Assembly (NCBI GenBank): GCA_036567785.1
Contig: DATCTV010000034.1
Span: 1-64,000 of the forward strand
Reading direction: 5' to 3'
DNA: 64,000 bases
Source: Desulfomonilia bacterium
GTDB lineage: Bacteria; Desulfobacterota; Desulfomonilia; UBA1062
The translations under genes and the position numbers were made by a program. The notes under the pieces are model-generated. The model ran no database searches, was not told where the DNA came from, and was given only the letters and a program-made list of their open reading frames with translations. Positions 8,271 to 15,198 of the stretch are shown one piece after another (the stretch's first letter is position 1; each line of letters begins with the position of its first letter).

Positions 8271-10497
8271 CCATGAAATTGGCCGGGTCGTCGCAGTTGA
8301 CACGGCCCAGGTGACGGTTGAACTGAACCGGGAGCTGAAAGCCCTGACCCGATCCACCTATGAGGGGACGCTGGAGGTCGGGCGGATAAACTCATACGTC
8401 ATAATTCCCGTCGGTGCCCGCCGGATCGTGGCTATGGTCACACGTGTTCTATTGACAGAAGAAAGTGAACTGAAAGCCGACAAGACTATGGTGACGCTGC
8501 CTTCTTCTCGAAGATTGATGAAGGCAACGATGATCGGCACCATTGACGAGGATAGATTCCGGCAGGGGATCAATCTGTTCCCGGTCCTCGATTCGCCAGT
8601 TCTTATTACAACAAAAAAGGACCTTGATGCAATTTTCGGCAAGTCTTCCGAGCAGGATGGGGCGTCATCGGATGAACCAGGGTTCTGCATTCCAATTGGG
8701 CGTTCCGCGGTCTTCCGGGATTACGACATCAAAATCGATCCAGACGGGTTCTTCGGAAAACATGCCGCTATCATCGGCAGCACTGGCTCCGGCAAGTCCT
8801 GCACTATTGCCACCATTATTCAGTCGATTATCCATCAGGCATCGGTAAAGCAAACGCGGTTCATAATCCTCGACACCAATGGGGAGTACCGCACAGCCTT
8901 CCAAAGGCAAAATGGGGACAAGGCGTGGACTGATGCGGATGCGGCATTCAAGGCGCTCTATATACCCACCGATCCTGCAGAGAAAGAAAAACTCGCTATC
9001 CCTTACTGGTTTATGGATTCTGAGGACTTCGTTCGTTTGTTCAGGGCATCTCCTGGCGTTCAAAGGCCGGTACTGCTCAACGCTCTGTCGTCGGCTCGAG
9101 ACTCTGAGGAAGGTGCCGAGAACTGGCTCCATGTGCGTGAAAACATCATTAAGGAATGCAACCGGATTCTTGGGCTTTGTTCTGGTACCGAGACAAAAGA
9201 CGCAAAGTCTATCCGGCAGTTATGCGATGGATTTCTCACTTACATTGCGGAGCCGGCCATCGAACAACAACTTAGTCTTCTATCTAAACATTACCCAAAT
9301 ATTACAGCTACAGACATCAAAACGATCTTTGAGGGAATAAGAGATGTCGTTCGGGATGGAATCCGCAACGAGGGACAACAATACGAGGCATACGCAGCCA
9401 TCGATGTAAACAAACGTAGACGTATTGAGAAGTCTATCAAGCCTTTGTTGGGGGCGTTATCGCGACTTCCCGAGAACAGCACCGCTCTCAGCACGGCGTC
9501 AGCAGATTGCCCGAGGTTCTTTAGTAAGAGCGAATTTCGCTACTGGTATCTTGAGCAAGCCATGACTCGCGACGAAGCAAGCTCTTCGCGGGCTCGCGAC
9601 AATTGCTCCACGATGCTGATGCGCATTTACCGGCTACTGGAGGATTCCCGATTCGAATTTATGTTTGGCCCTACTTGTTCTGAATGGCCATCGGTTACGC
9701 ATTCTCTTGCCACCTTCATACGGGACATTCTGGGAGCTGGATGCTTAGGGGAAGCAGGACTAACTGGAACCGCTGCCTGTCCTGAAGGCTTACTGCCCTT
9801 CTACGACAGGCAGCGAGGCGGTTCTACTCGATCCAATGTTGTTATCATCGACTTGAGCCTCCTCGCCTCTGAAGTTCTCGAGAATGTAACCGCACTCATT
9901 GGACGCCTTATTCATGAATTCTTGCAGCGATTGAGCGATCCGGTTAGTGGTGTCGGCCGCGGTGAGTACCCGGTTGTTCTCATCCTTGAGGAGGCACAGA
10001 ACTATATCCGCGAGGGAAGAAGGACAGAGGAGGATTCCATCTCGAAGCTCGTCTTTGAGCGTATCGCCCGAGAGGGTAGGAAGTATGGGTTGGGATTGGT
10101 TGTAGCTTCCCAACGGCCAAGCGAATTATCAAAAACGGTTCTCTCGCAGTGCAATAGCTTCATTGTCCATCGTCTGCAGAATCCTGAAGATTTACGCTAT
10201 TTCCGGGAAATCGTACCTGGCATCTACGGCCAACTTCTCGATCAACTTCCAGCTCTTGCCCCTCGAAGCGCCTTGGTATTGGGAGAGTGTGTTCAGGCTC
10301 CCGCGTTGGTGGAAATGCGAGAAGCCAGCCCTGTTCCAAAAAGCAAGAACCCGAAGTTCTATCGAAGCTGGACCCAAGAGGAGAAGCAACCTGATTTTGA
10401 AGCCGTATGTGAAAGGTGGGAGGGCAGGCAACCCGAATGCCCTGCTCTCGCCGATCAACCTCATAACGCTCCCCAAAATGGAAGTGAGACGAAATGA
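8260..10497 (+). CDS. herA: HerA-type ATPase partner of SIR2
   Basis: This 745-residue protein has an N-terminal HAS-barrel-like segment (residues 4-65), Walker A GSTGSGKS at 173-180, Walker B LILEEAQ with the paired Glu at 577-578, and the sensor region LVVASQRPSELSKTVLSQCN. These are features of HerA/FtsK-superfamily DNA translocases. Between Walker A and B lies a long helical insertion, as in defence-associated HerA proteins. The start overlaps the SIR2 gene by 11 bases. In the SIR2-HerA system both proteins are required for phage protection. The gene ends in an ATGA overlap with a small ORF. Confidence 0.88.
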   Translation: MASDHEIGRVVAVDTAQVTVELNRELKALTRSTYEGTLEVGRINSYVIIPVGARRIVAMVTRVLLTEESELKADKTMVTLPSSRRLMKATMIGTIDEDRFRQGINLFPVLDSPVLITTKKDLDAIFGKSSEQDGASSDEPGFCIPIGRSAVFRDYDIKIDPDGFFGKHAAIIGSTGSGKSCTIATIIQSIIHQASVKQTRFIILDTNGEYRTAFQRQNGDKAWTDADAAFKALYIPTDPAEKEKLAIPYWFMDSEDFVRLFRASPGVQRPVLLNALSSARDSEEGAENWLHVRENIIKECNRILGLCSGTETKDAKSIRQLCDGFLTYIAEPAIEQQLSLLSKHYPNITATDIKTIFEGIRDVVRDGIRNEGQQYEAYAAIDVNKRRRIEKSIKPLLGALSRLPENSTALSTASADCPRFFSKSEFRYWYLEQAMTRDEASSSRARDNCSTMLMRIYRLLEDSRFEFMFGPTCSEWPSVTHSLATFIRDILGAGCLGEAGLTGTAACPEGLLPFYDRQRGGSTRSNVVIIDLSLLASEVLENVTALIGRLIHEFLQRLSDPVSGVGRGEYPVVLILEEAQNYIREGRRTEEDSISKLVFERIAREGRKYGLGLVVASQRPSELSKTVLSQCNSFIVHRLQNPEDLRYFREIVPGIYGQLLDQLPALAPRSALVLGECVQAPALVEMREASPVPKSKNPKFYRSWTQEEKQPDFEAVCERWEGRQPECPALADQPHNAPQNGSETK

Positions 10498-10619
10498 GCA
10501 GGAGATTTCGTTCCGCATTCATAAATAACAGAAGGATCACCGGTGGGCTGTTTCGGACTAACGACAAGTGGCGCATCCATCCGGTCTTGTGCGATCTCGA
10601 TAGGTCGGGGAAAGACTGA
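10494..10619 (+). CDS. Small 41-residue ORF coupled between herA and the next gene
   Basis: ATG at 10494 overlaps the herA stop (ATGA). The frame stays open for 41 codons and its TGA at 10617-10619 shares a base with the ATG of the following gene (TGATG). The encoded peptide is basic (starts MSRRFRSAFINNRR, ends DRSGKD) and has one cysteine and no membrane segment. GGAAGTGAG upstream could serve as a ribosome binding site. The overlap at both ends supports a real, translationally coupled gene, but no family was recognised and an untranslated spacer cannot be excluded. Confidence 0.45.
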   Translation: MSRRFRSAFINNRRITGGLFRTNDKWRIHPVLCDLDRSGKD

Positions 10620-11266
10620 TGACCGGCCCACGAAGAACAGCAGACAAGGTGCAATGGTCCGGCCGCGTCGCGGCCGTTCAGCCCCGCATCCGGCTCACGC
10701 GTTCCTTCGATGAGCGGTCCCACAGCTACCTCGGGTACGTGCTTCGAATCGACGGAACATGCGGCGGGGAGGCCGGAGAGTTCCTGATTGCGGTCGGTGA
10801 GGGTGCGCACGAAAAGCACCGGTTTCAGACGGGCATGGAGCTCGCCGGCTCCTCCGTGCCGGTTGACGACCCGCGTAAGGAAACGGCAACGCTCTACAAG
10901 ACGAGCGGACTCAAGGTGGTCGAGGATGCCGCCAGTGAAACTCCTGTTGGGCCGCCTTTTCATGGCGTGCCTCCTGACCTGGAAACGTACCGCGCAAGGG
11001 GACATCGCCGCCTGGACGCCCGGACCTATGACACAAAATGCACGACCTGCATCTGGGGCTGCCGGATGCCGGTGGAAATGATCATCGACCAATGGAATCC
11101 GTCAAAGAAACAGTACCGGTTCGAAACCTTCTGTTACGGCCCGAAAAGCTGCCCCTTTTACCGGCCCGGGCCCGTGCGGAAAGTTCCGGGTCGAAAGGGC
11201 ATGTCCTACACCGAGGAGGATTGGGTCGACGAGGACGCCATCGCCCACCGTGGGCCGGATGATTGA
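10619..11266 (+). CDS. Cysteine-containing protein of unknown function ending the defence operon
   Basis: This 215-residue protein is not assigned to a named family. The first half looks like a small beta-rich domain (WSGRVAAVQPRIRL, SYLGYVLRIDG, GEFLIAVGEGAHEKHRF) of OB-like character. The second half has a cysteine cluster CTTCIWGC followed about 32 residues later by CYGPKSC, which could bind zinc or an Fe-S cluster. It then has a basic PGPVRKVPGRKG and an acidic EEDWVDEDA tail. GC-rich codon use matches the BREX and SIR2-HerA genes and not the genes after 11.9 kb. Its position suggests an accessory role in defence. Confidence 0.7.
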   Translation: MTGPRRTADKVQWSGRVAAVQPRIRLTRSFDERSHSYLGYVLRIDGTCGGEAGEFLIAVGEGAHEKHRFQTGMELAGSSVPVDDPRKETATLYKTSGLKVVEDAASETPVGPPFHGVPPDLETYRARGHRRLDARTYDTKCTTCIWGCRMPVEMIIDQWNPSKKQYRFETFCYGPKSCPFYRPGPVRKVPGRKGMSYTEEDWVDEDAIAHRGPDD

Positions 11267-11977
11267 GGATTGAGGAACTTGCGACAAACTCACGACTCGA
11301 CTTGCGACACGCGCATCGGGTAGAGTAATTGGGAAATCGAAATCAACGCCGCTACCGGCCCGCCGGGGGCCGCATACTCCTTGATAACCCGATGATATTG
11401 AGGGTTTTTGGTTAACAGCCAGAGAACGAGAAGGATTATGAAGAGGGTTGCACACGGGGAGCCAAAAATTTTATATCAGATAATTATCAGTAACGACCTT
11501 AAGACAATCTTAATAAAATCATATTTTGTTTGAAGATAACTTTTCTGCTATTCTGAAAAAAAATCCTAAAGCATGTGACAGGATTTTTTTAAATGGGACC
11601 TACCTGCAGCCAGAAAATATAACAATGATTTATTCATGTGCTCCTTTTATATTCATTCTTAAACTATCTTGGAATTCGATAAAACGGTTTCTATTTGTGC
11701 CCTCTGAACACATGGCAGAAAAAATCCATTTCGAAGTGAAATTAATTTCCATCCGTAAATTTTTTCATACTGGCCTCTATGAAAATCATTGAATTAACAG
11801 CAGGTTAAAAATGATACCATGTGGCATAGTACATGCATTAATTGTATTCATATAAGTCATCTGGTGATGCAACATTATGAGGGAGGCAACATGGCCTGGC
11901 AAAGAATTTGTCAGGCCATTCGCCTATGTAAGGGCTGCAGCAATGTTTAAAATCTATCTTAATGAGGAGATGCACTT
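11267..11977. other. Border region between GC-rich defence island and AT-richer chromosome
   Basis: No convincing gene is seen. The first part (to about 11,340) is GC-rich and contains TTGCGAC/CACGACTCG words resembling the palindrome inside brxHII, perhaps a decayed copy. From about 11,460 the sequence becomes strongly AT-rich with no coding pattern. A long hairpin lies at 11,891-11,919 in the leader of the next gene. No integrase, tRNA or clear attachment site was found. Confidence 0.6.
11891..11919 (+). repeat. Strong hairpin in leader of lipoprotein gene
   Basis: The sequence ATGGCCTGGCAAA-GAA-TTTGTCAGGCCAT can fold into a 13-pair stem with a single G-T wobble and a three-base loop. It is not followed by a T-run in either direction, so it is a poor intrinsic terminator. 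It lies about 60 bases upstream of the lipoprotein start, in the presumed 5' leader. Confidence 0.65.
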
Positions 11978-13396
11978 ATGCGCAAAGTTCTTCTGTTGGC
12001 GGCAATCGGTCTGATTATCTTTTTTCCGGGATGCAAGGATGACTCTTATGTGGCGCCATGGCCCCAGAATGCGGTGGAGACCAGGGACTATGATGAAAGC
12101 AAGCCGGCCGGTCTTCTTCGCAACAAGGCGGACCAATATGACGCCTGGCATGTACAGTGGCACCAGCCATATTACGGCGGTACGGTAGAAACCTACTTTG
12201 CCGATGACGCAAGGACCATCATGAGTGGAGTCGGAGGCTATGGCGACAGCTGCATCTGGACCGGGACATATCTCGGCAGTCAGGCCATGCGTTACCATGT
12301 GACAGGAGACCCTGTCGCAAAAGCGAACGCAATCCGGATGGTTGATACGCTTGACGGCTTTCTTCATGTAACGGGCAAGGAAGGCTTTATCGCCCGATAC
12401 CGCGCCCCGCAGACATCGCTTGCATACAGAGGAGATGCCGCATGTGACGCCAGCGATAGTTGTCACCGTGTCGTAACCGGCCCCTATGCGGGAGACTTCT
12501 GGGAAGGAAATACGAGCCGCGACCAGTACACGGGTTGGTTTTTCGGCATGGCTCTGGCCTATGACCTCATAGACGATGATACGGTAAAGACAAAAATTCG
12601 CGATGACGTAAGCGAGGTGGTGACCGCCCTTATGGACAACAACTGGAACATAACGGCCCAGGACGGCAAACCAAGCAAAACAGCTCCTCAGGTAATAGCC
12701 ACGATGAAGATGAACTTCCTTCTTATAGGCTATCACATGACCGGAGATGCACGAATGCTCAAGCAGCTTAAAACCATGCTGCTCAATGCAAACCGCGCGA
12801 CTCTGTTCGTATCCGATATCAATTATTTCAACCGGTATCTGGAGTATTACGGAAACAACCTGGGACATACGAACTGGTACAACCTCCTCAGGCTTGGCAA
12901 GGCCTATTTCAGCGAAGATGACTATAACTGGCTCGTAAGCGAATTCAACAAATCGGTCCATACTTTCACAAGGCTTTCTCACAATGCCTGGTTCAACGGC
13001 ATATATATGAGCCAGGGCGGATGGGTTAATGACATATCAGATGCATATTATACGCAGCTTGTTGAAGATCTCACCGCATTCAGGAATGCACCTAACGGCG
13101 AATACTACCTGCCAGACCGTGATCCTTCGACCTATACGATAGACCCGCAGTCAGAAAAGCTTCATAATCTATTTGAGGCGCTCAATGTGGATGCCATCTG
13201 GAAGCCGATCAACATACAGGCGCTTGAGGCATTCCCTGTGCCGCTGCAGTGCCCCAGCGATTTCCTCTGGCAGCGCAACCCGTTCGTCATCACTGCCTGC
13301 GGCAGCAACAATCCGAGGCATGTCAACCCTGGTGTCGACTATCTCGCAGCATATTGGCTTGCCAGCTATCACAAGTTCCTGAACAAGGACATGTAA
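11978..13396 (+). CDS. Secreted lipoprotein of unknown function
   Basis: This 472-residue protein starts with a lipoprotein signal (MRKVLLLAAIGLIIFFPGC, lipobox FPGC with Cys19), so it is probably anchored to a membrane facing the periplasm or outside. The mature part is rich in aromatic and helical stretches (FFGMALAYDLIDDD, LRLGKAYFSEDDYNWL), which suggests an alpha/alpha-toroid fold as in some glycan-processing enzymes. No catalytic motif can be named. GAGGAG upstream of ATG 11978 supports the start. It stands alone between the AT-rich border and a hairpin terminator, so it is probably a single transcript. Confidence 0.75.
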   Translation: MRKVLLLAAIGLIIFFPGCKDDSYVAPWPQNAVETRDYDESKPAGLLRNKADQYDAWHVQWHQPYYGGTVETYFADDARTIMSGVGGYGDSCIWTGTYLGSQAMRYHVTGDPVAKANAIRMVDTLDGFLHVTGKEGFIARYRAPQTSLAYRGDAACDASDSCHRVVTGPYAGDFWEGNTSRDQYTGWFFGMALAYDLIDDDTVKTKIRDDVSEVVTALMDNNWNITAQDGKPSKTAPQVIATMKMNFLLIGYHMTGDARMLKQLKTMLLNANRATLFVSDINYFNRYLEYYGNNLGHTNWYNLLRLGKAYFSEDDYNWLVSEFNKSVHTFTRLSHNAWFNGIYMSQGGWVNDISDAYYTQLVEDLTAFRNAPNGEYYLPDRDPSTYTIDPQSEKLHNLFEALNVDAIWKPINIQALEAFPVPLQCPSDFLWQRNPFVITACGSNNPRHVNPGVDYLAAYWLASYHKFLNKDM

Positions 13397-13405
13397 AGTC
13401 TTCAA

Positions 13406-13429
13406 GGGGGCATATTGCGATATGCCCCC
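13406..13429 (+). terminator. Hairpin after lipoprotein gene
   Basis: A perfect 10-pair stem (GGGGGCATAT / ATATGCCCCC) with a TGCG loop begins 10 bases after the stop codon. The following bases are A/T-rich (ATCCAAAAATATTTTC) but without a clean T-run, so termination is likely but not ideal. Confidence 0.6.
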
Positions 13430-13534
13430 ATCCAAAAATATTTTCAGCTTTATATCTGCTCGTCATTGATATTGATCTTCTTATCCATTAAAATCACCAG
13501 TCTTAATAAACCAAGACAAATATGGGAGGAAAAG

Positions 13535-14677
13535 ATGGATTTTGAATTATCGGAAGAAATGCGGATGCTGTCGGACATGGCCTACAAGTTCGCGGTCAAT
13601 GAGATCGGTCCGGCATCGGAAGAGGCCGACAAACTGGAAAAGTATACGCCCGACATCAGGAAGAAAGCCGGGGAAAACGGCCTGATAGGGAGCTGGATAC
13701 CCGAAGCCTATGGCGGAGCAGGCGTCGGCTTCCTCGGAAACACCATCATAACAGAACAACTTTCAAGGGTCGATATGGGCATAGGGCTCAATGTCATCGC
13801 CGCGACATTCGGATGTGAAAACCTTCTCCACTACGGCTCCGAGGAGCAGAAGCTTAAATATCTTCCGCCCGTATGCGCGGGTGATTCCGTATTTGCAGGT
13901 GCCTACACAGAACCGAACGCGGGCACCGACGTCGCAGGATATCGCACCAGAGCGGTAGCCGACGGTGACGATTTCATCATCACCGGCAACAAGATGTTCA
14001 TAACAAACGGTACCGTATGCGATTTCATGGTTGTACAGGCACTAACCGATCCGGATGAAAAGATTCACAAAAGTTTCAGCCAGTTCGTGGTGCCAGCAGA
14101 TGCACCAGGGGTAACCGCCACCAAGATAAAGGGCAAGCTGGGCATCCGCGCCAGCGATACGGCGGAGATTGCACTGGACGGCGTCCGTGTGCCAAAAGAA
14201 AACCTCATAGGAAAAAGGGGGGCGGGCTTCTACCAGCTAATGCACTTCTTCGACACCACGCGCGTATTCGTCGCGGCGCAGGGCACTGGCATCTCGCAGG
14301 CGTGCCTGGACGAGTCCGTTAAATATTGCAAGGAAAGGACGGTTTTCGGCAAACCTCTGGGCTCCTTCCAGATCAGCATGCAGAAGCTGGCCGAGATGTG
14401 GATCAGGATAGAAGCGCTCAGGAACATGACATACAAAGGAGCGGTATCTCTTGACAGCAAGAAACCCGACTATCATGTCTCTGCCATGGCTAAATTTTTT
14501 GCAGGCCAGACCGCGGTCTTCTGCGCCAATGCAGCAGTTGAGCTTCACGGCGGCTATGGCTATATTGAGGAATACAAGGTGCAGAAGTGGTACCGTGACG
14601 CAAAGATTCTTGAGTTGTATGAAGGAACGAAGGAAGCCGAGATCATGACACTGGGAAAGGTTCTTCTTTCGAAATAG
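13535..14677 (+). CDS. Acyl-CoA dehydrogenase
   Basis: This 380-residue flavoprotein has the full-length three-domain architecture. FAD/substrate signatures include AYTEPNAGTD (near 125) and FITNG. The C-terminal helical domain has LHGGYGYIEEY and the catalytic Glu is in LYEGT at about residue 363. It oxidises acyl-CoA to enoyl-CoA and passes electrons to ETF. The substrate chain cannot be read from sequence; cyclic or short-chain acyl-CoA forms exist in fermenting Desulfobacterota. GGGAGG six bases before ATG 13535 decides the start over upstream in-frame codons. No ETF or ligase genes are adjacent. Confidence 0.9.
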   Translation: MDFELSEEMRMLSDMAYKFAVNEIGPASEEADKLEKYTPDIRKKAGENGLIGSWIPEAYGGAGVGFLGNTIITEQLSRVDMGIGLNVIAATFGCENLLHYGSEEQKLKYLPPVCAGDSVFAGAYTEPNAGTDVAGYRTRAVADGDDFIITGNKMFITNGTVCDFMVVQALTDPDEKIHKSFSQFVVPADAPGVTATKIKGKLGIRASDTAEIALDGVRVPKENLIGKRGAGFYQLMHFFDTTRVFVAAQGTGISQACLDESVKYCKERTVFGKPLGSFQISMQKLAEMWIRIEALRNMTYKGAVSLDSKKPDYHVSAMAKFFAGQTAVFCANAAVELHGGYGYIEEYKVQKWYRDAKILELYEGTKEAEIMTLGKVLLSK

Positions 14678-14700
14678 CAAATATGTCTTTTTGAACAAAA

Positions 14701-14728
14701 GGCCGCACCTGATAATAAAAGTGCGGCC
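14701..14728. terminator. Bidirectional terminator between acyl-CoA dehydrogenase and acidic repeat protein
   Basis: GGCCGCAC (14701-14708) and GTGCGGCC (14721-14728) form an 8-pair stem. T-rich sequence follows on the plus strand (TGTTCCTGTTCTATTTTT) and on the minus strand (TTTTGTTCAAAAAG), which fits two convergent genes. Confidence 0.75.
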
Positions 14729-14778
14729 TGTTCCTGTTCTATTTTTCAGTCTGGAATTATATCCTTATCAGAATCGTA

Positions 14779-15120
14779 TCAGTCGCCCGAATCATCATTA
14801 AGAATGGCATTCTTATCGACCTTTTTGCCTGCGCCCTTGTCGTCATCATCGATAACGGCATTCTTGTCGATTTCCTTGCTTGCGCCCTTGTCATCATCAT
14901 CGATAACGGATTCTTTATCCTCATCATTGCTGGAACCGGCATCGTCATCATCGATGACCGCCTCTTTATCTATATCGGAGCTGCTCCCGCACATTACTAT
15001 TTTACCATTGATCAAAGAACCGTCCTGATATGCAGGAGATGCAAAAACTTTAGAACCGGCAATGAAAACAAATGCACAGCACATTGTCATCAGCAGCAGT
15101 GTTAACCCGTATTTTTTCAT
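14779..15120 (-). CDS. Secreted acidic tandem-repeat protein
   Basis: This 113-residue protein has a signal peptide (MKKYGLTLLLMTMCC, cleavage probably after VFA) and a short linker with one Cys. It then has 3.7 copies of a 17-residue unit of the form DKxxVIDDDDxGxxxxx. The DDDD-x-G spacing recalls calcium-binding loops but is not a clear EF-hand. AAGGAGG before ATG 15120 supports this start over an upstream one. It lies 78 bases downstream of cusA on the same strand, so an accessory periplasmic metal-binding role in the efflux operon is possible. No family is recognised. Confidence 0.75.
   Translation of the reverse strand: MKKYGLTLLLMTMCCAFVFIAGSKVFASPAYQDGSLINGKIVMCGSSSDIDKEAVIDDDDAGSSNDEDKESVIDDDDKGASKEIDKNAVIDDDDKGAGKKVDKNAILNDDSGD
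14782..14970 (-). repeat. Tandem 51-bp coding repeat
   Basis: Units are at 14970-14920, 14919-14869 and 14868-14818, plus a partial unit at 14817-14782. Each encodes 17 residues with a conserved VIDDDD core. Units two and three are the most alike, which suggests recent duplication by slippage or recombination. Confidence 0.85.
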
Positions 15121-15198
15121 GACTATCCGCCTCCTTGAGTTCAACAGACCTTTCCCGGCATCTGTCGCTTATCACACCTTATCGGCAAAATACGTCTT

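Noticed and set aside
1-11340. Transposase, integrase or attachment site for the island
   Set aside because: None could be found in the visible part. The left end lies outside the window.
11526-11792. 88-residue frame in the AT-rich border
   Set aside because: TTG start, no ribosome binding site and no protein-like pattern. It lies in AT-rich non-coding sequence.
14782-14970. Regular repeats considered as a CRISPR array
   Set aside because: The repeats are contiguous 51-base coding units without spacers, inside a signal-peptide protein.
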